A stretch of 54,829 nt of DNA, from the NCBI GenBank assembly GCA_009773355.1, contig WRPG01000033.1:1-54829 (forward strand). The letters are read 5' to 3'. This document shows positions 1-7,940 of this stretch, piece by piece. Position 1 is the stretch's first letter. The number at the start of each line of letters is the position of its first letter. Made by a program: the position numbers and the translations under genes. Under the pieces are notes generated by a model. That model was given only the letters and a program-made list of their open reading frames with translations, had not been told where the DNA came from and made no database searches. The DNA comes from Limisphaerales bacterium. GTDB lineage: Bacteria; Verrucomicrobiota; Verrucomicrobiia; Limisphaerales; SXTU01.

Positions 1-264
1 GCCCGCCTGCAAATCCGCCACCACGCGCCGCCACGCCGGGCTGACCGAGCGCCCGTGCTGTTCCGCCAGGCCCGCAAGCGCGTTGCCCACGCCCAGCCCG
101 TCGGCGATGCCCGCCTCGACCGTGTCGAGAAATAACTCCGTCTCCTCGAACCAGCGCGCGTGGCGCGACACCAGCCACCACAGCGCCACCCACACCGCCG
201 CGCAGGCCAGTGCCGGCACGGGCAGCCACAGCAGGAGATAAGGAGGAAGGTCGGTCCAGTTCAT
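1..264 (-). CDS. GspF-like type II secretion membrane protein, partial (third copy)
   Basis: The gene starts at 264 (ATG on the minus strand) and runs off the left edge, so only 88 N-terminal residues are visible. They begin MNWTDLPPYLLLWLPVPALA, a hydrophobic segment of about 30 residues, followed by a soluble stretch with ELFLDTVEAGIADGLGVGNA. That stretch matches in pattern the T2SF segment LFLDLVDEGARAGHVERF of the gene just upstream, so I read it as a third, divergent T2SF/GspF-family protein. It starts 4 bases after the stop of the preceding GspF-like gene and is clearly part of the same minus-strand operon. GspF proteins are inner-membrane platform subunits that contact the GspE ATPase. 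Whether this copy is full length cannot be seen. Confidence 0.7.
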   Translation of the reverse strand, partial: MNWTDLPPYLLLWLPVPALACAAVWVALWWLVSRHARWFEETELFLDTVEAGIADGLGVGNALAGLAEQHGRSVSPAWRRVVADLQAG

Positions 265-268
265 CACA

Positions 269-1627
269 TCACCATTCGCCCGCCACGGCGATGATCGAAA
301 TCAGCATCTGCATCGTGCCGGTGCAGACCAGCGCCACGAGCGCGCCGTTCGCCAGCACGAAGGCCGCGCTCAACAGGTGCGCGGCGGTCTGCTCGGCTTG
401 AAACGCCTTCGCGTCGAGCGCGGCAATCCAGCCGGCCAGCGCGGTCTGAAAGCCAGTCTTGCCCGCCGCGTCGTTGCCCGGGGTGGGGCGAGGCTCCTGC
501 CGAGCCGGCGTGACATCCCCCGGCTCGGCGGGAGCCTCGCCCCACCGAACAGCGCGGGCCGCCGTGTCCAGCCGCCAGCGCAACGCGCCGTCGTCGTTGA
601 GCAGCGCGAGGGCGTCGGGGAGCTTCGTGCCGCGCGAGAGGGCGTCGGCCACGCGGGCGGCGCGCTGCTGGAAGCACTGGTTCGCCGTGCTCTCGGCGGC
701 GAGGCGGACTGCGCGCTCTTCCGGCAGGCGCAGGTCGAGCAACTGCGCCAGCACGCGGGCGAAGTCCCGCTGGAGCCGGTGGCGTTTCCACGGCAGCCGC
801 AGCGCGAGCCACTCCGGCAGGCGTTGAATCCACACGCACTTGGTCACGAGCCAGTTTCCCACCCGGGGAAGAACGACCGGCGCCCACGTCCACGCGCGCG
901 GGCCGGCAAGATGGCTCCAGCCACCAAGCAAGACCGGAACTCCAAACAGGACGAACACCGCCGGCCAGAGCCAGACGAACTGCTCCATCGCCAGTTCCAA
1001 GACCGAGAGGTCCGCGCCCATGTCGAGGCCGATCTCGCGGAACTTGGGCCAGACGACGATTCGCAGCAGCGTAAAGACCAGGAGCTGCAACGGCAGCACG
1101 CCGCACAGCAGCATGAGCATCCGCCCCTGCGCCACGCGCACGGCGGAGCCGGCGTCGCGCAGCCGTTCGCGGCAGGCGGGTAGCACGGCGGGGAGCTGGC
1201 CGGTCTCGCGTCCCACGCGCAGCAGCGCGACCAGGTCCGGCGGCAGCAGGCGTGGCACCTTCACCAGTGCTTCGTCGAGCGGCAAGCCCTTCTCCAGCCA
1301 CGACGCGAGCAGATGGAAACGCACGCCCAGCGAAGTTTCCTGCGCCTGCGACACGCGCACGAGGAAGCGCTCGACGTGGCCCGCCCGTGCGCCTTCGTCC
1401 ACGAGGTCGAGGAACAACCGCGCCCGCTCCGCCCGGCGGAAGGGGAGGCTGAGGAGGAAGTAAAGGGTGTAGAAGAACGCGCCGGTGACAAGGAGCCAGA
1501 CCAGCAATTTCAGCAGCGCGCCGAATTGCGCGTCGCCGCGCCCGCCGCTTGTCTCCAGCACGACAATGCCCGCCACGCCGAAACACACGGCGGCCACGAA
1601 CGCGAGGATGCCAACGCGGGGATTCAT
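269..1627 (-). CDS. GspF-like type II secretion/pilus platform protein with in-frame repeat insertion
   Basis: This 452-residue membrane protein has a hydrophobic N-terminus (two segments within residues 5-60), a T2SF-type cytoplasmic segment (LFLDLVDEGARAGHVERF), central membrane segments around 170-250, a second T2SF-like segment and a C-terminal hydrophobic segment (LLSAAFVLANGALVALVCTG). The layout fits GspF/PilC, the inner-membrane platform of type II secretion or type IV pili, though it is more divergent than the neighbouring copy. It lies 2 bases after the 1630-2622 gene and 4 bases before the next one, so the three are co-transcribed. Residues of about 361-382, beginning RWGEAPAEP, are encoded by a 65-base palindrome (482-546) whose relative lies between coaX and trpA. 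The reading frame passes through it intact. Confidence 0.75.
   Translation of the reverse strand: MNPRVGILAFVAAVCFGVAGIVVLETSGGRGDAQFGALLKLLVWLLVTGAFFYTLYFLLSLPFRRAERARLFLDLVDEGARAGHVERFLVRVSQAQETSLGVRFHLLASWLEKGLPLDEALVKVPRLLPPDLVALLRVGRETGQLPAVLPACRERLRDAGSAVRVAQGRMLMLLCGVLPLQLLVFTLLRIVVWPKFREIGLDMGADLSVLELAMEQFVWLWPAVFVLFGVPVLLGGWSHLAGPRAWTWAPVVLPRVGNWLVTKCVWIQRLPEWLALRLPWKRHRLQRDFARVLAQLLDLRLPEERAVRLAAESTANQCFQQRAARVADALSRGTKLPDALALLNDDGALRWRLDTAARAVRWGEAPAEPGDVTPARQEPRPTPGNDAAGKTGFQTALAGWIAALDAKAFQAEQTAAHLLSAAFVLANGALVALVCTGTMQMLISIIAVAGEW
482..546. repeat. Palindromic element, family A, in frame inside a GspF-like gene
   Basis: The left arm (482-508) and right arm (520-546) are complementary at 26 of 27 positions, with an 11-base loop. 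The same arms, containing GGGGCGAGGCTCC and the complement, occur between genes at 33290-33386. Inside the coding region it adds about 22 residues without breaking the frame. Confidence 0.85.
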
Positions 1628-1629
1628 GT

Positions 1630-2622
1630 TCAGCCTCCTCCCAGCGAGTCCATCAGCCGGATGAGCGCGGTGAAGGGGCCGAATAGCTGCGTGAGAATCA
1701 GCCCGCCGAGGATGAGCACCGCCACGGGCAGCGCGGCGTGGAGCAGCATCTCGGCGCGGGCGGTGGCGCGGGCCTGATACGTCTCCGCTGCCCGGGCAAA
1801 GCCGCGCGCGAGGTCGTCGCCCGCCTCCATCAGCAGCACGCGGAAGAGCGGCGGGAAGCGGCTGTCGGCGGCGATGAAGTCACCGGGCCTGCCGCGGCCT
1901 TCGCCGAGCGCGCGCTGCCAGCCGGCCAGTTCCGGGGCCAGCGCGGAGCCAGCTTCGAGCTTTTCGGCCAGCGCGATGGCGTCCGGCAGCGGACAGCCGT
2001 GCCGCAACATGATCTGAAACGCGCCGGCCAGCCGCGCGAACGACGCCTCGCGGAACGGTGGCAGGTTCCACATCGCCCACCGCCGCAGCGCCGGGTTGCA
2101 GAACATGGCGGCAAAGAAGAGCGCGAGCACGCCAAGGCAGACGGTTGGAAACCAGATTATAAATTTGGCCGGCTGAGTGTTGCCGTATTCGTATGTCAGT
2201 CCTTCCCAAATACCCTGTGGGCCGAACGTCAGCGCCGACAACCCCAGCCCCAACCCGACGGACAGCACGCACAGGCAGCCCAGCACGATGGCGGGATAGA
2301 CCATCAACCCCTTGAGCCGCGTCCAGAGCGTGTCCATGCGCCCGTAGTAGTCCGCGAGCATGATGAGCACGCCAGGCAGGTCGCCGGACTTCGTGCCCAC
2401 GACCATCATGCGCTGATACAGCTCGGGAAGTTTCCGGCGGCCCAGCGCGTCGGCGAGCGGCGTGCCCTTGGCGAGGTCGGCTTCGAGGGCGGTGAGTTCC
2501 GTCTTCAAGTCGCCGTGGTCGAGGCTGGTGGCGAGCTGGCGCAGCGCGCCTTCGAGCGGCAGGCCGCTCTTGAGCATCCCCGCGAGCTGCTGGTTCACGA
2601 AGGCGAATTCGTCGAGTTTCAT
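1630..2622 (-). CDS. gspF: Type II secretion/type IV pilus platform protein GspF/PilC
   Basis: This 330-residue protein has two T2SF domains. The first (residues about 5-110) contains FAFVNQQLAGMLKSGLPLEG and ELYQRMMVVGTKSGDLPGVL, typical of GspF. A membrane segment follows at about 110-135, another at about 160-180, then the second T2SF domain with FARLAGAFQIMLRHGCPLPD and a C-terminal membrane segment near 295-320. GspF proteins anchor the assembly ATPase at the inner membrane. I chose the ATG at 2622 (MKLDEFAF) over a GTG at 2649, because the longer start reads into intergenic repeat DNA. The gene lies downstream of the GspE gene, separated by a 277-base stretch filled with repeats, and only 2 bases from the next GspF-like gene. 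Confidence 0.88.
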   Translation of the reverse strand: MKLDEFAFVNQQLAGMLKSGLPLEGALRQLATSLDHGDLKTELTALEADLAKGTPLADALGRRKLPELYQRMMVVGTKSGDLPGVLIMLADYYGRMDTLWTRLKGLMVYPAIVLGCLCVLSVGLGLGLSALTFGPQGIWEGLTYEYGNTQPAKFIIWFPTVCLGVLALFFAAMFCNPALRRWAMWNLPPFREASFARLAGAFQIMLRHGCPLPDAIALAEKLEAGSALAPELAGWQRALGEGRGRPGDFIAADSRFPPLFRVLLMEAGDDLARGFARAAETYQARATARAEMLLHAALPVAVLILGGLILTQLFGPFTALIRLMDSLGGG

Positions 2623-2624
2623 GG

Positions 2625-2899
2625 GGAGTTCTTTATCACGGATGGACACGGATAAACGCGGATGAAGGCTTCGCGCGCTGTGGAGTGCGGTGACTTGTCA
2701 CCGCTTTTGGCGCTTGGCGGACTTGTCCGCCAAGCAGAGCCGCGCGGAAGCGGCTCGACAAAGTTCGAGAGCGTGCTTGCGCCAGACGGCGACAAGTCGC
2801 CTGCCGAAAAGCGGTGACAAGTCACCGCACTCCAAAGGCTCGCCTTCCGGCTCTGTCCCCATCCGTGTGCATCCGTGTTCATCAGTGGTTGGAAAGAGT
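2625..2899. repeat. Repeat-filled spacer with a large nested palindrome
   Basis: Between the GspE and GspF genes, the arms 2681-2708 and 2807-2834 are perfectly complementary over 28 bases (core GCGGTGACTTGTCACCGC). Inside are smaller hairpins: 2712-2733 (CTTGGCGGAC and its complement) and shorter ones near 2737-2755 and 2787-2802. Outside the main palindrome, flanks at 2640-2665 and 2858-2885 carry imperfect inverted copies of an ATCCGTGT motif. No gene is visible here. Confidence 0.85.
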
Positions 2900-3982
2900 T
2901 CAGTTGCCAAGGGCGCGGTGGAGTTCGGCGGCAGTTGTAAGCTTTTCCGCCACGAGCGCAAGCGCGCGGGTGCTCAGGTCTTTACCCGACGGCGCGATGG
3001 CGGACGGGCCTTGCTCGCGAAGAGCGGCGCGGAGGGCGTCGTTCACGCGCACCCACTCGGCCACCGGCAGGCGGCCATGGTAGCCAGTGCGGAGGCAGGC
3101 TTCGCAACCGGCTCCGGCGCACGCGGCGCAGACACGGCGGAGCAGACGCTGGTTCAGCACGAGCGAAACGGCGGCGGTCACGGCGGAGCGGTCTGGCACC
3201 ATCACAAAGAGCCGCTCGAACACACCGCGACATGAGCCGGCGTGCAGCGTGGCGATGACTTGGTGGCCGGTGAGCGCGGTGCGGACGGCGAGCGTGGCGG
3301 TCTCGTCGTCGCGGATTTCGCCCAGCACGAGGACTTGCGGGTCTTGGCGGAGCAGGTGCCGCGCGGCGGTCGCGTAGCCGAGGCCGCGCGCTTCGTTGAC
3401 CTCGGTCTGCATCACGCCGGGGAGGATTTGCTCGACGGGATCCTCGACGGTGATGATGTGGCGGGTGTCGTGAGCGAGCAGTGCGCGCAGGCAGGCGTAG
3501 ATCGTCGTGGTCTTGCCGCTGCCGGCGGGGCCGGTAAGCAGCAGCAGGCCGGCGGGCTGGCGGAGGAAAGTTTCCAGCTCGGCCAGCACATCGGCGGGCA
3601 GCCCAAGCTCCGCGAGCGCGGGCGGCGTGGTCTGAGTGAAGAGGCGGAGGACGATTTTCTCGCCGGTCACAGTCGGGTAGGTTGCGACGCGCACGTCGTT
3701 CTGCGAGCCGAGCTCCGCGCGCTCGATGCGGCCATCCTGCGGCAACGAATCCTGCCACGTCTGGAGCCGGGAGAGATACTTGATGCGACCGAACACGCGC
3801 TCGGCCAGGCCCGCTGGCAGCGTGAGCACGGGCGCGAGCAAGCCATCGAGCCGGAAGCTCACCTGCGCGCTGCGGTCAGCGGCGGTCTGGAGATGAATGT
3901 CACTCGCGCCTGCCGCCTCCGCGCGGCGCACGAGGTCAGCCACGACGGACGGGGCATCGGCGGCTGGCGGGGGCGTGGTCAT
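2900..3982 (-). CDS. gspE: GspE/PilB-type secretion/pilus assembly ATPase, short form
   Basis: This 360-residue hexameric ATPase drives pseudopilus or pilus assembly at the inner membrane. Visible are ASDIHLQ (26-32), Walker A GPAGSGKTT at 151-159, the Asp box ITVEDPVEQ near 177-185, Walker B LVLGE with the catalytic Glu at 222, a His-box region (TLHAG, 245-249), and the GspE tetracysteine motif with Cys 285, 288, 293 and 296 followed by GYHGR. The cysteines favour GspE/PilB over the retraction ATPase PilT. It is much shorter than usual GspE/PilB because it lacks the N-terminal N1 domain that normally docks to the membrane partner. It is the first gene of the minus-strand operon with three GspF-like proteins. 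Confidence 0.9.
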   Translation of the reverse strand: MTTPPPAADAPSVVADLVRRAEAAGASDIHLQTAADRSAQVSFRLDGLLAPVLTLPAGLAERVFGRIKYLSRLQTWQDSLPQDGRIERAELGSQNDVRVATYPTVTGEKIVLRLFTQTTPPALAELGLPADVLAELETFLRQPAGLLLLTGPAGSGKTTTIYACLRALLAHDTRHIITVEDPVEQILPGVMQTEVNEARGLGYATAARHLLRQDPQVLVLGEIRDDETATLAVRTALTGHQVIATLHAGSCRGVFERLFVMVPDRSAVTAAVSLVLNQRLLRRVCAACAGAGCEACLRTGYHGRLPVAEWVRVNDALRAALREQGPSAIAPSGKDLSTRALALVAEKLTTAAELHRALGN

Positions 3983-4130
3983 TGGATAAGCGAAAACTGC
4001 CTCGGTCTGTGGAAACTAGCAATCCATCATGCGCCGGACGATTCTTTGCCTTGCTGCGGGGCGGGGGATTCCGAAAGATGCCGCCTCGCGTTCCGCCCGG
4101 CGCTCCGGCGGACGCCACCAGACTTCGCGC

Positions 4131-5186
4131 ATGAAACAAAAAGCTTACGCCGCCGCCGGGGTGGACATTGATTTGGGCAACAAGGTCAAGGGCACGCTGC
4201 CCAAGCTCCTCGCCAGCACGCATCGCCGCGAGGTGCTCGGCAAGGTCGGCGGCTTCGGCGGCCTCTTCGCGCTGGACGTGAAGAAGTATCGGCAGCCGGT
4301 GCTGGTCAGCTCGGTGGACGGCGTGGGCACGAAGCTCAAGCTGGCCTTCGCGATGGACAAGCACGACACCATCGGCGAGGACTTGGTGAACCACTGCGTC
4401 AACGACATCGCGGTGCTAGGCGCGGAGCCGCTGTTCTTCCTCGACTACCTCGGCACGGGCAAGCTGGAGCCACACGTCTTCACGGACATCATCAAGGGCT
4501 TCGCGCGCGGCTGCGCGGCCAACGGCTGCACGCTCATCGGCGGCGAGACGGCGCAGATGCCGGGCTTTTACCAGGCAGGCGAATACGATGTGAGCGGCAC
4601 CATCGTGGGCGTGGTGGAGAAGTCCCGGATGCTCAACGGGCAGAAGTCCGTGAAGCGTGGGGACGCGGTCATCGGCATCGCGTCGAGCGGGCTGCACACG
4701 AACGGCTATTCGCTGGCGCGGAAGATTCTGTTCGAGCAGCTCAAGTTTCAGCCGGGCGACTTCGTGCCCGACCTGCACAACACGGTGGGCGATGAGCTGC
4801 TCAAGGTCCACGTCAGCTACGGGCCGCTCGTGCAGGCGCTGCTCAAGAAGTTCAACCGCGCGGGCAGGCCCGACCGGGTGAAGGCCTTCGCGCACATCAC
4901 TGGCGGCGGTTTCGTGGACAACATTCCCCGCGTGCTGCCGGCGAAGTGCGACGTGGTCATCCGCAAGGGCAGTTGGGAAATGGGGCCGCTGTTCCAGTTG
5001 CTCGCCGAGCGCGGCGGCGTGGACGAGGCGGAGCTTTACCAGGTCTTCAACATGGGCGTGGGCATGGTGGCCGTGGTGGCGGCGGAGCAGGCGGACGCGG
5101 CGCTCAAGTTCATCCGCAGCCAGAAGCGCCGGGCGTGGCTCATCGGCGAAGTGGTCAAGGGCGCCGGCGAGGCGCGGGTGGAGTAG
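4131..5186 (+). CDS. purM: Phosphoribosylformylglycinamidine cyclo-ligase
   Basis: PurM (AIR synthetase) makes aminoimidazole ribonucleotide from FGAM with ATP, step five of de novo purine synthesis, in the cytoplasm. The 351 residues fit the family length. Signature segments are SVDGVGTKLK (61-70), NDIAVLGAEP (91-100), GGETAQMPGFY and EYDVSGTIVG in the middle, and HITGGGFVDNIPR in the second half. The frame stays open upstream to 4029, but those residues are arginine-rich and unlike PurM; ATG 4131 (MKQKAYAAAGVDID) matches the known N-terminus. It is transcribed divergently from gspE, and other purine genes are not nearby. Confidence 0.95.
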   Translation: MKQKAYAAAGVDIDLGNKVKGTLPKLLASTHRREVLGKVGGFGGLFALDVKKYRQPVLVSSVDGVGTKLKLAFAMDKHDTIGEDLVNHCVNDIAVLGAEPLFFLDYLGTGKLEPHVFTDIIKGFARGCAANGCTLIGGETAQMPGFYQAGEYDVSGTIVGVVEKSRMLNGQKSVKRGDAVIGIASSGLHTNGYSLARKILFEQLKFQPGDFVPDLHNTVGDELLKVHVSYGPLVQALLKKFNRAGRPDRVKAFAHITGGGFVDNIPRVLPAKCDVVIRKGSWEMGPLFQLLAERGGVDEAELYQVFNMGVGMVAVVAAEQADAALKFIRSQKRRAWLIGEVVKGAGEARVE

Positions 5187-5288
5187 CGCCGGGGCGGTGG
5201 AACCGGGCTTGGGGCAGGGCGGAAGCTGAAACTTCTCTCCCCTCCGTGTGTCGTTCAGGTAGAGTGCCCCGAACCGTTCGGGGCAGCC

Positions 5289-5885
5289 ATGACAGACACC
5301 AGCGAGTTTGAAGCGTTCATGCGCCGCCACCAGGACATGGTCTTTTCGATTGCCGTCCGCCTGCTTGCCCGCGAGGCCGACGCGGCGGACGTGTCGCAGG
5401 AGGTTTTTCTCCGCGCGCACGCCCACTTCGCCGAACTCCGTGACAACGAGCGCGCTCCCGGCTGGCTCAAGACCGTCACGCGCAACCTCTGCCTCAACCA
5501 TCTCGAACGCTACCGCGCACGCTGGCGGTTCTTTTCCGAACTGGACAACGCCGACACCGGCGAGCAGTTCAGCGCCTCGCTGCCCGCGCCCGCCGCCGAC
5601 TCGACCGCGCACGATGACTCCGAGCGCCGTGCTGTTCTGGAGCGTGCCCTGCAACGCCTGCCCGCCCATCAGCGCGTGCCGCTCGTGCTCTACCACTTCG
5701 AGGAACTCAGCTACGAGGACATCGCGCAGCAGCTCCGCGTCTCGCTAGGCAAGGTGAAGACCGACATTCATCGTGGACGCGATTCCCTCCGCCGCGCGCT
5801 GCAACTCAGCGTCGAAGGCGAACTCACCGCCCGGCACGACACGCTCCCAACACAAGCATTGCCCAACCATGCACCCGGAAACTGA
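5289..5885 (+). CDS. ECF-type RNA polymerase sigma factor
   Basis: This 198-residue protein has the two-domain form of extracytoplasmic-function sigma factors. Region 2 lies at about residues 8-75 (RHQDMVFSIAVRLL, DVSQEVFLRAHAHF, then WLKTVTRNLCLNHL). Region 4 lies at about 118-175 (RLPAHQRVPLVLYHFEELSY, then the helix-turn-helix IAQQLRVSLGKVKTDIHRG). The C-terminal tail of about 25 residues is unusual and overlaps the next gene. That gene encodes a small membrane protein and starts at 5869, before the sigma stop codon, an arrangement typical of sigma/anti-sigma pairs. Target promoters cannot be inferred. Confidence 0.9.
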   Translation: MTDTSEFEAFMRRHQDMVFSIAVRLLAREADAADVSQEVFLRAHAHFAELRDNERAPGWLKTVTRNLCLNHLERYRARWRFFSELDNADTGEQFSASLPAPAADSTAHDDSERRAVLERALQRLPAHQRVPLVLYHFEELSYEDIAQQLRVSLGKVKTDIHRGRDSLRRALQLSVEGELTARHDTLPTQALPNHAPGN

Positions 5886-6381
5886 AGACAAACTGGCTGT
5901 CGCGCTGCACTTGGAACTGCGAAAACTGCCACCGTGTCCCGCGCCTGCGGAACTCGTCCCCAACGTGCTTGCCGCCCTCGCGCGTGGAGCGCAGGTGTCC
6001 AACCTGCGGGTTTCGTCCGCCCTCGCCGACGCAGGTTGGACACCTGCGCTCCGCCGCGCGTGGTGGGAGCGGAGCTGGTTCGAGTGGCCGCGCGCCATCC
6101 GCCGGCTCGCCGGTGCGGCGACGGGAGTCATGCTGGCGACGCTCGTCGGCGTCGGGCTGCTGCTGCTGAACCTGGATTTGCTGCTGGGTCTGGCCGGCTC
6201 CGCCTCGGAGGCGTGGGGTGTCGTCGGCGCGCTGGGGAATGCGTTGTCCTTGCTGGGACGCGCGATTCCGACCCCGGCGCTGCTGGCCGTCGGCGCGCTG
6301 CTGGCCGCCTCTTACCTCTGCGCCATCGCGTTGGGAACGGTCTTCTATCGCTGTGCCTGCCAACGCCGAGCGACTGCCTGA
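5869..6381 (+). CDS. Small membrane protein, possible anti-sigma partner, with in-frame repeat
   Basis: This 170-residue protein starts inside the end of the sigma-factor gene (17-base overlap). The N-terminal 80 residues are probably cytoplasmic; hydrophobic segments lie at about 85-110 (TGVMLATLVGVGLLLL) and 135-160 (TPALLAVGALLAASYLCAIA). The coupling to an ECF sigma gene suggests an anti-sigma factor, but I see no zinc-binding HxxxCxxC motif, so this is inference from position only. Residues of about 40-62 (RGAQVSNLR, then AGWTPALRRA) are encoded by a perfect palindrome at 5986-6052 and are unlikely to belong to the ancestral protein. Confidence 0.7.
   Translation: MHPETEDKLAVALHLELRKLPPCPAPAELVPNVLAALARGAQVSNLRVSSALADAGWTPALRRAWWERSWFEWPRAIRRLAGAATGVMLATLVGVGLLLLNLDLLLGLAGSASEAWGVVGALGNALSLLGRAIPTPALLAVGALLAASYLCAIALGTVFYRCACQRRATA
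5986..6052. repeat. Palindromic element, family B, in frame inside a membrane protein gene
   Basis: Arms 5986-6008 and 6030-6052 are perfectly complementary over 23 bases (core GCAGGTGTCCAACCTGCG) with a 21-base loop. A second copy lies between genes at 15496-15552. The insertion keeps the reading frame open. Confidence 0.9.
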
Positions 6382-6383
6382 AC

Positions 6384-7922
6384 ATGAAGCCAGACATTTA
6401 TCCGAACACCCAAGTCGCATCGTGTTTCAACGACGGCCTCGCAGAGCACGCAGTCGGTAGGGCGCGGTGTCCTCACCGCGCCGCCGAGCGACAGTGGCTC
6501 GTGGGTGGCCAGCGGCGGGGTGAGGACACCCCGCCCTACCTGCGTCGGCCTGCTGTGTTCTATGTCCTGTCCCTCGCCCTTGCCGTGCTTCAGTTCTTCG
6601 CGTGGTCCGCGTTCGGGCAGACCGACTCCGCCAATCCCAAGGAGCTGCGCGAGGTCATCCGCGTGCTTACCGACCTCGAGATCCGCGCGGACGAGGAGGC
6701 CACTGAGGCGGCGGTGTTCTTTGGGCGCGGCACGATGAACGGCGTCGTGCGCCGGCAGTTCACGTCGTTTGCCAGCGAGGTGATCATCAATGGCCGGATT
6801 GACCGCGACCTCGTGGTGTTGTTTGGCAAGGTGAAGCTCGGCCCGGAGGCCGACGTGCGCGGGAAGACCTTCCTGATCGGCTGCGCGGTGGAGCGATCCC
6901 CCGGCGCGAAGCTCGCCTTCCGGCCCGTCGAGTTCGGCACGTCGGACTGGTTCCCGAAGCTGCGCTGGGCCACGGATTACCTCACCCAGGGCGTGCTGCT
7001 GCTGCGACCCTTGCCGCCGGGGGTGTCGTGGGCGTGGGTGGCGGTGGGGATGTTCGCGCTGGTGTATCTGCTGTTCCAAATCGTGTTCCCCGCGTCAGTG
7101 CAGGCGGGTGTCGGCACCTTGCAGGAACGGCCGGTCACGTCGCTGTTCAGCGGGCTGCTCGCGAGCATTCTCTTTGCGCCGGTTTGCGTCCTGCTGGTGG
7201 CGACCGGCATCGGCGCGCTGCTGCTGCCGCTGGTGGTGATGGCCTTCGCCGTGGCGGTGCTGGTGGGCAAGGCGGCGGTGCTGCGCTTCGTCGGGCACCA
7301 GCTTGGGCGGCAGGTGCGGCCCGGCTGCCTGGAGAACGGCCTGCTTGCGCTGATCACGGGCATCGCGTTGCTCGGCCTGCTTTACATGGTGCCCGTGCTG
7401 GGCGCGTTCGTGTGGGGCACGACGACCCTGCTCGGCCTCGGCGCAGTGGTCGTGGCGGCGGTGCAGCACCTCGGCAAGGAAAACCAACGGCCCGCCGGTG
7501 AGATGCCGCCGGTGCCAACCGACGCGCTCGGGGCCGCCGACGAAGCCGCGCTGCCGCGCGTGGGCTTTTGGCGGCGGCTCGTGGCTACGCTGCTGGACGC
7601 GCTGCTGGTCGGGGCCATCGCGGCCATCCTGAGCAAAGGGCTTCTGTTCCCCCCGTTCTGGTTCCTCTACCACATCGTCCTGTGGACATGGAAAGGCACG
7701 ACCATCGGCGGCATTGTCTTCGGCCTGAAAATCATCCGCGAAGACGGGCGGCCCATGACCTTCGCGGTCGCCTTCGTGCGCGTGCTGGCAAGCGTGTTCT
7801 CGCTGCTGGCGCTGGGGCTGGGCTTCTTCTGGGCCGGTTGGAGCCGCGAGAAGCGCGCATGGCACGACACCATCGCCGGCACCATTGTCGTGCAGGCCCC
7901 GCGCGGGATGTCACTGGTTTGA
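6384..7922 (+). CDS. RDD-family membrane protein with bactofilin-like segment
   Basis: This 512-residue protein starts 2 bases after the previous stop. Residues 1-70 are mostly encoded by a palindromic repeat, followed by a hydrophobic segment (AVFYVLSLALAVLQFFAW) that may be the true signal sequence. Residues of about 115-165 (SFASEVIINGRIDRDLVVLF, then GKVKLGPEADVRG) resemble the repeating beta pattern of bactofilin-type polymer-forming domains. Several membrane segments follow between about 210 and 360. The C-terminus (about 390-505) is an RDD domain: GFWRRLVATLLDALLV, GTTIGGIVFGLKIIREDG, KRAWHDTIAGTIVV. RDD proteins are multi-pass membrane proteins of mostly unknown or transport-related role. 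It forms an operon with the sigma factor and the small membrane protein. Confidence 0.8.
   Translation: MKPDIYPNTQVASCFNDGLAEHAVGRARCPHRAAERQWLVGGQRRGEDTPPYLRRPAVFYVLSLALAVLQFFAWSAFGQTDSANPKELREVIRVLTDLEIRADEEATEAAVFFGRGTMNGVVRRQFTSFASEVIINGRIDRDLVVLFGKVKLGPEADVRGKTFLIGCAVERSPGAKLAFRPVEFGTSDWFPKLRWATDYLTQGVLLLRPLPPGVSWAWVAVGMFALVYLLFQIVFPASVQAGVGTLQERPVTSLFSGLLASILFAPVCVLLVATGIGALLLPLVVMAFAVAVLVGKAAVLRFVGHQLGRQVRPGCLENGLLALITGIALLGLLYMVPVLGAFVWGTTTLLGLGAVVVAAVQHLGKENQRPAGEMPPVPTDALGAADEAALPRVGFWRRLVATLLDALLVGAIAAILSKGLLFPPFWFLYHIVLWTWKGTTIGGIVFGLKIIREDGRPMTFAVAFVRVLASVFSLLALGLGFFWAGWSREKRAWHDTIAGTIVVQAPRGMSLV
6456..6540. repeat. Palindromic element, family C, in frame in the N-terminus of the RDD gene
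   Basis: Arms 6456-6482 and 6514-6540 are complementary at 25 of 27 positions (core GCGGTGTCCTCACCGC). The element encodes residues of about 25-52 of the RDD protein, upstream of its first hydrophobic segment. Confidence 0.85.
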
Positions 7923-7940
7923 GCCGCACTCCGCAGCGCA

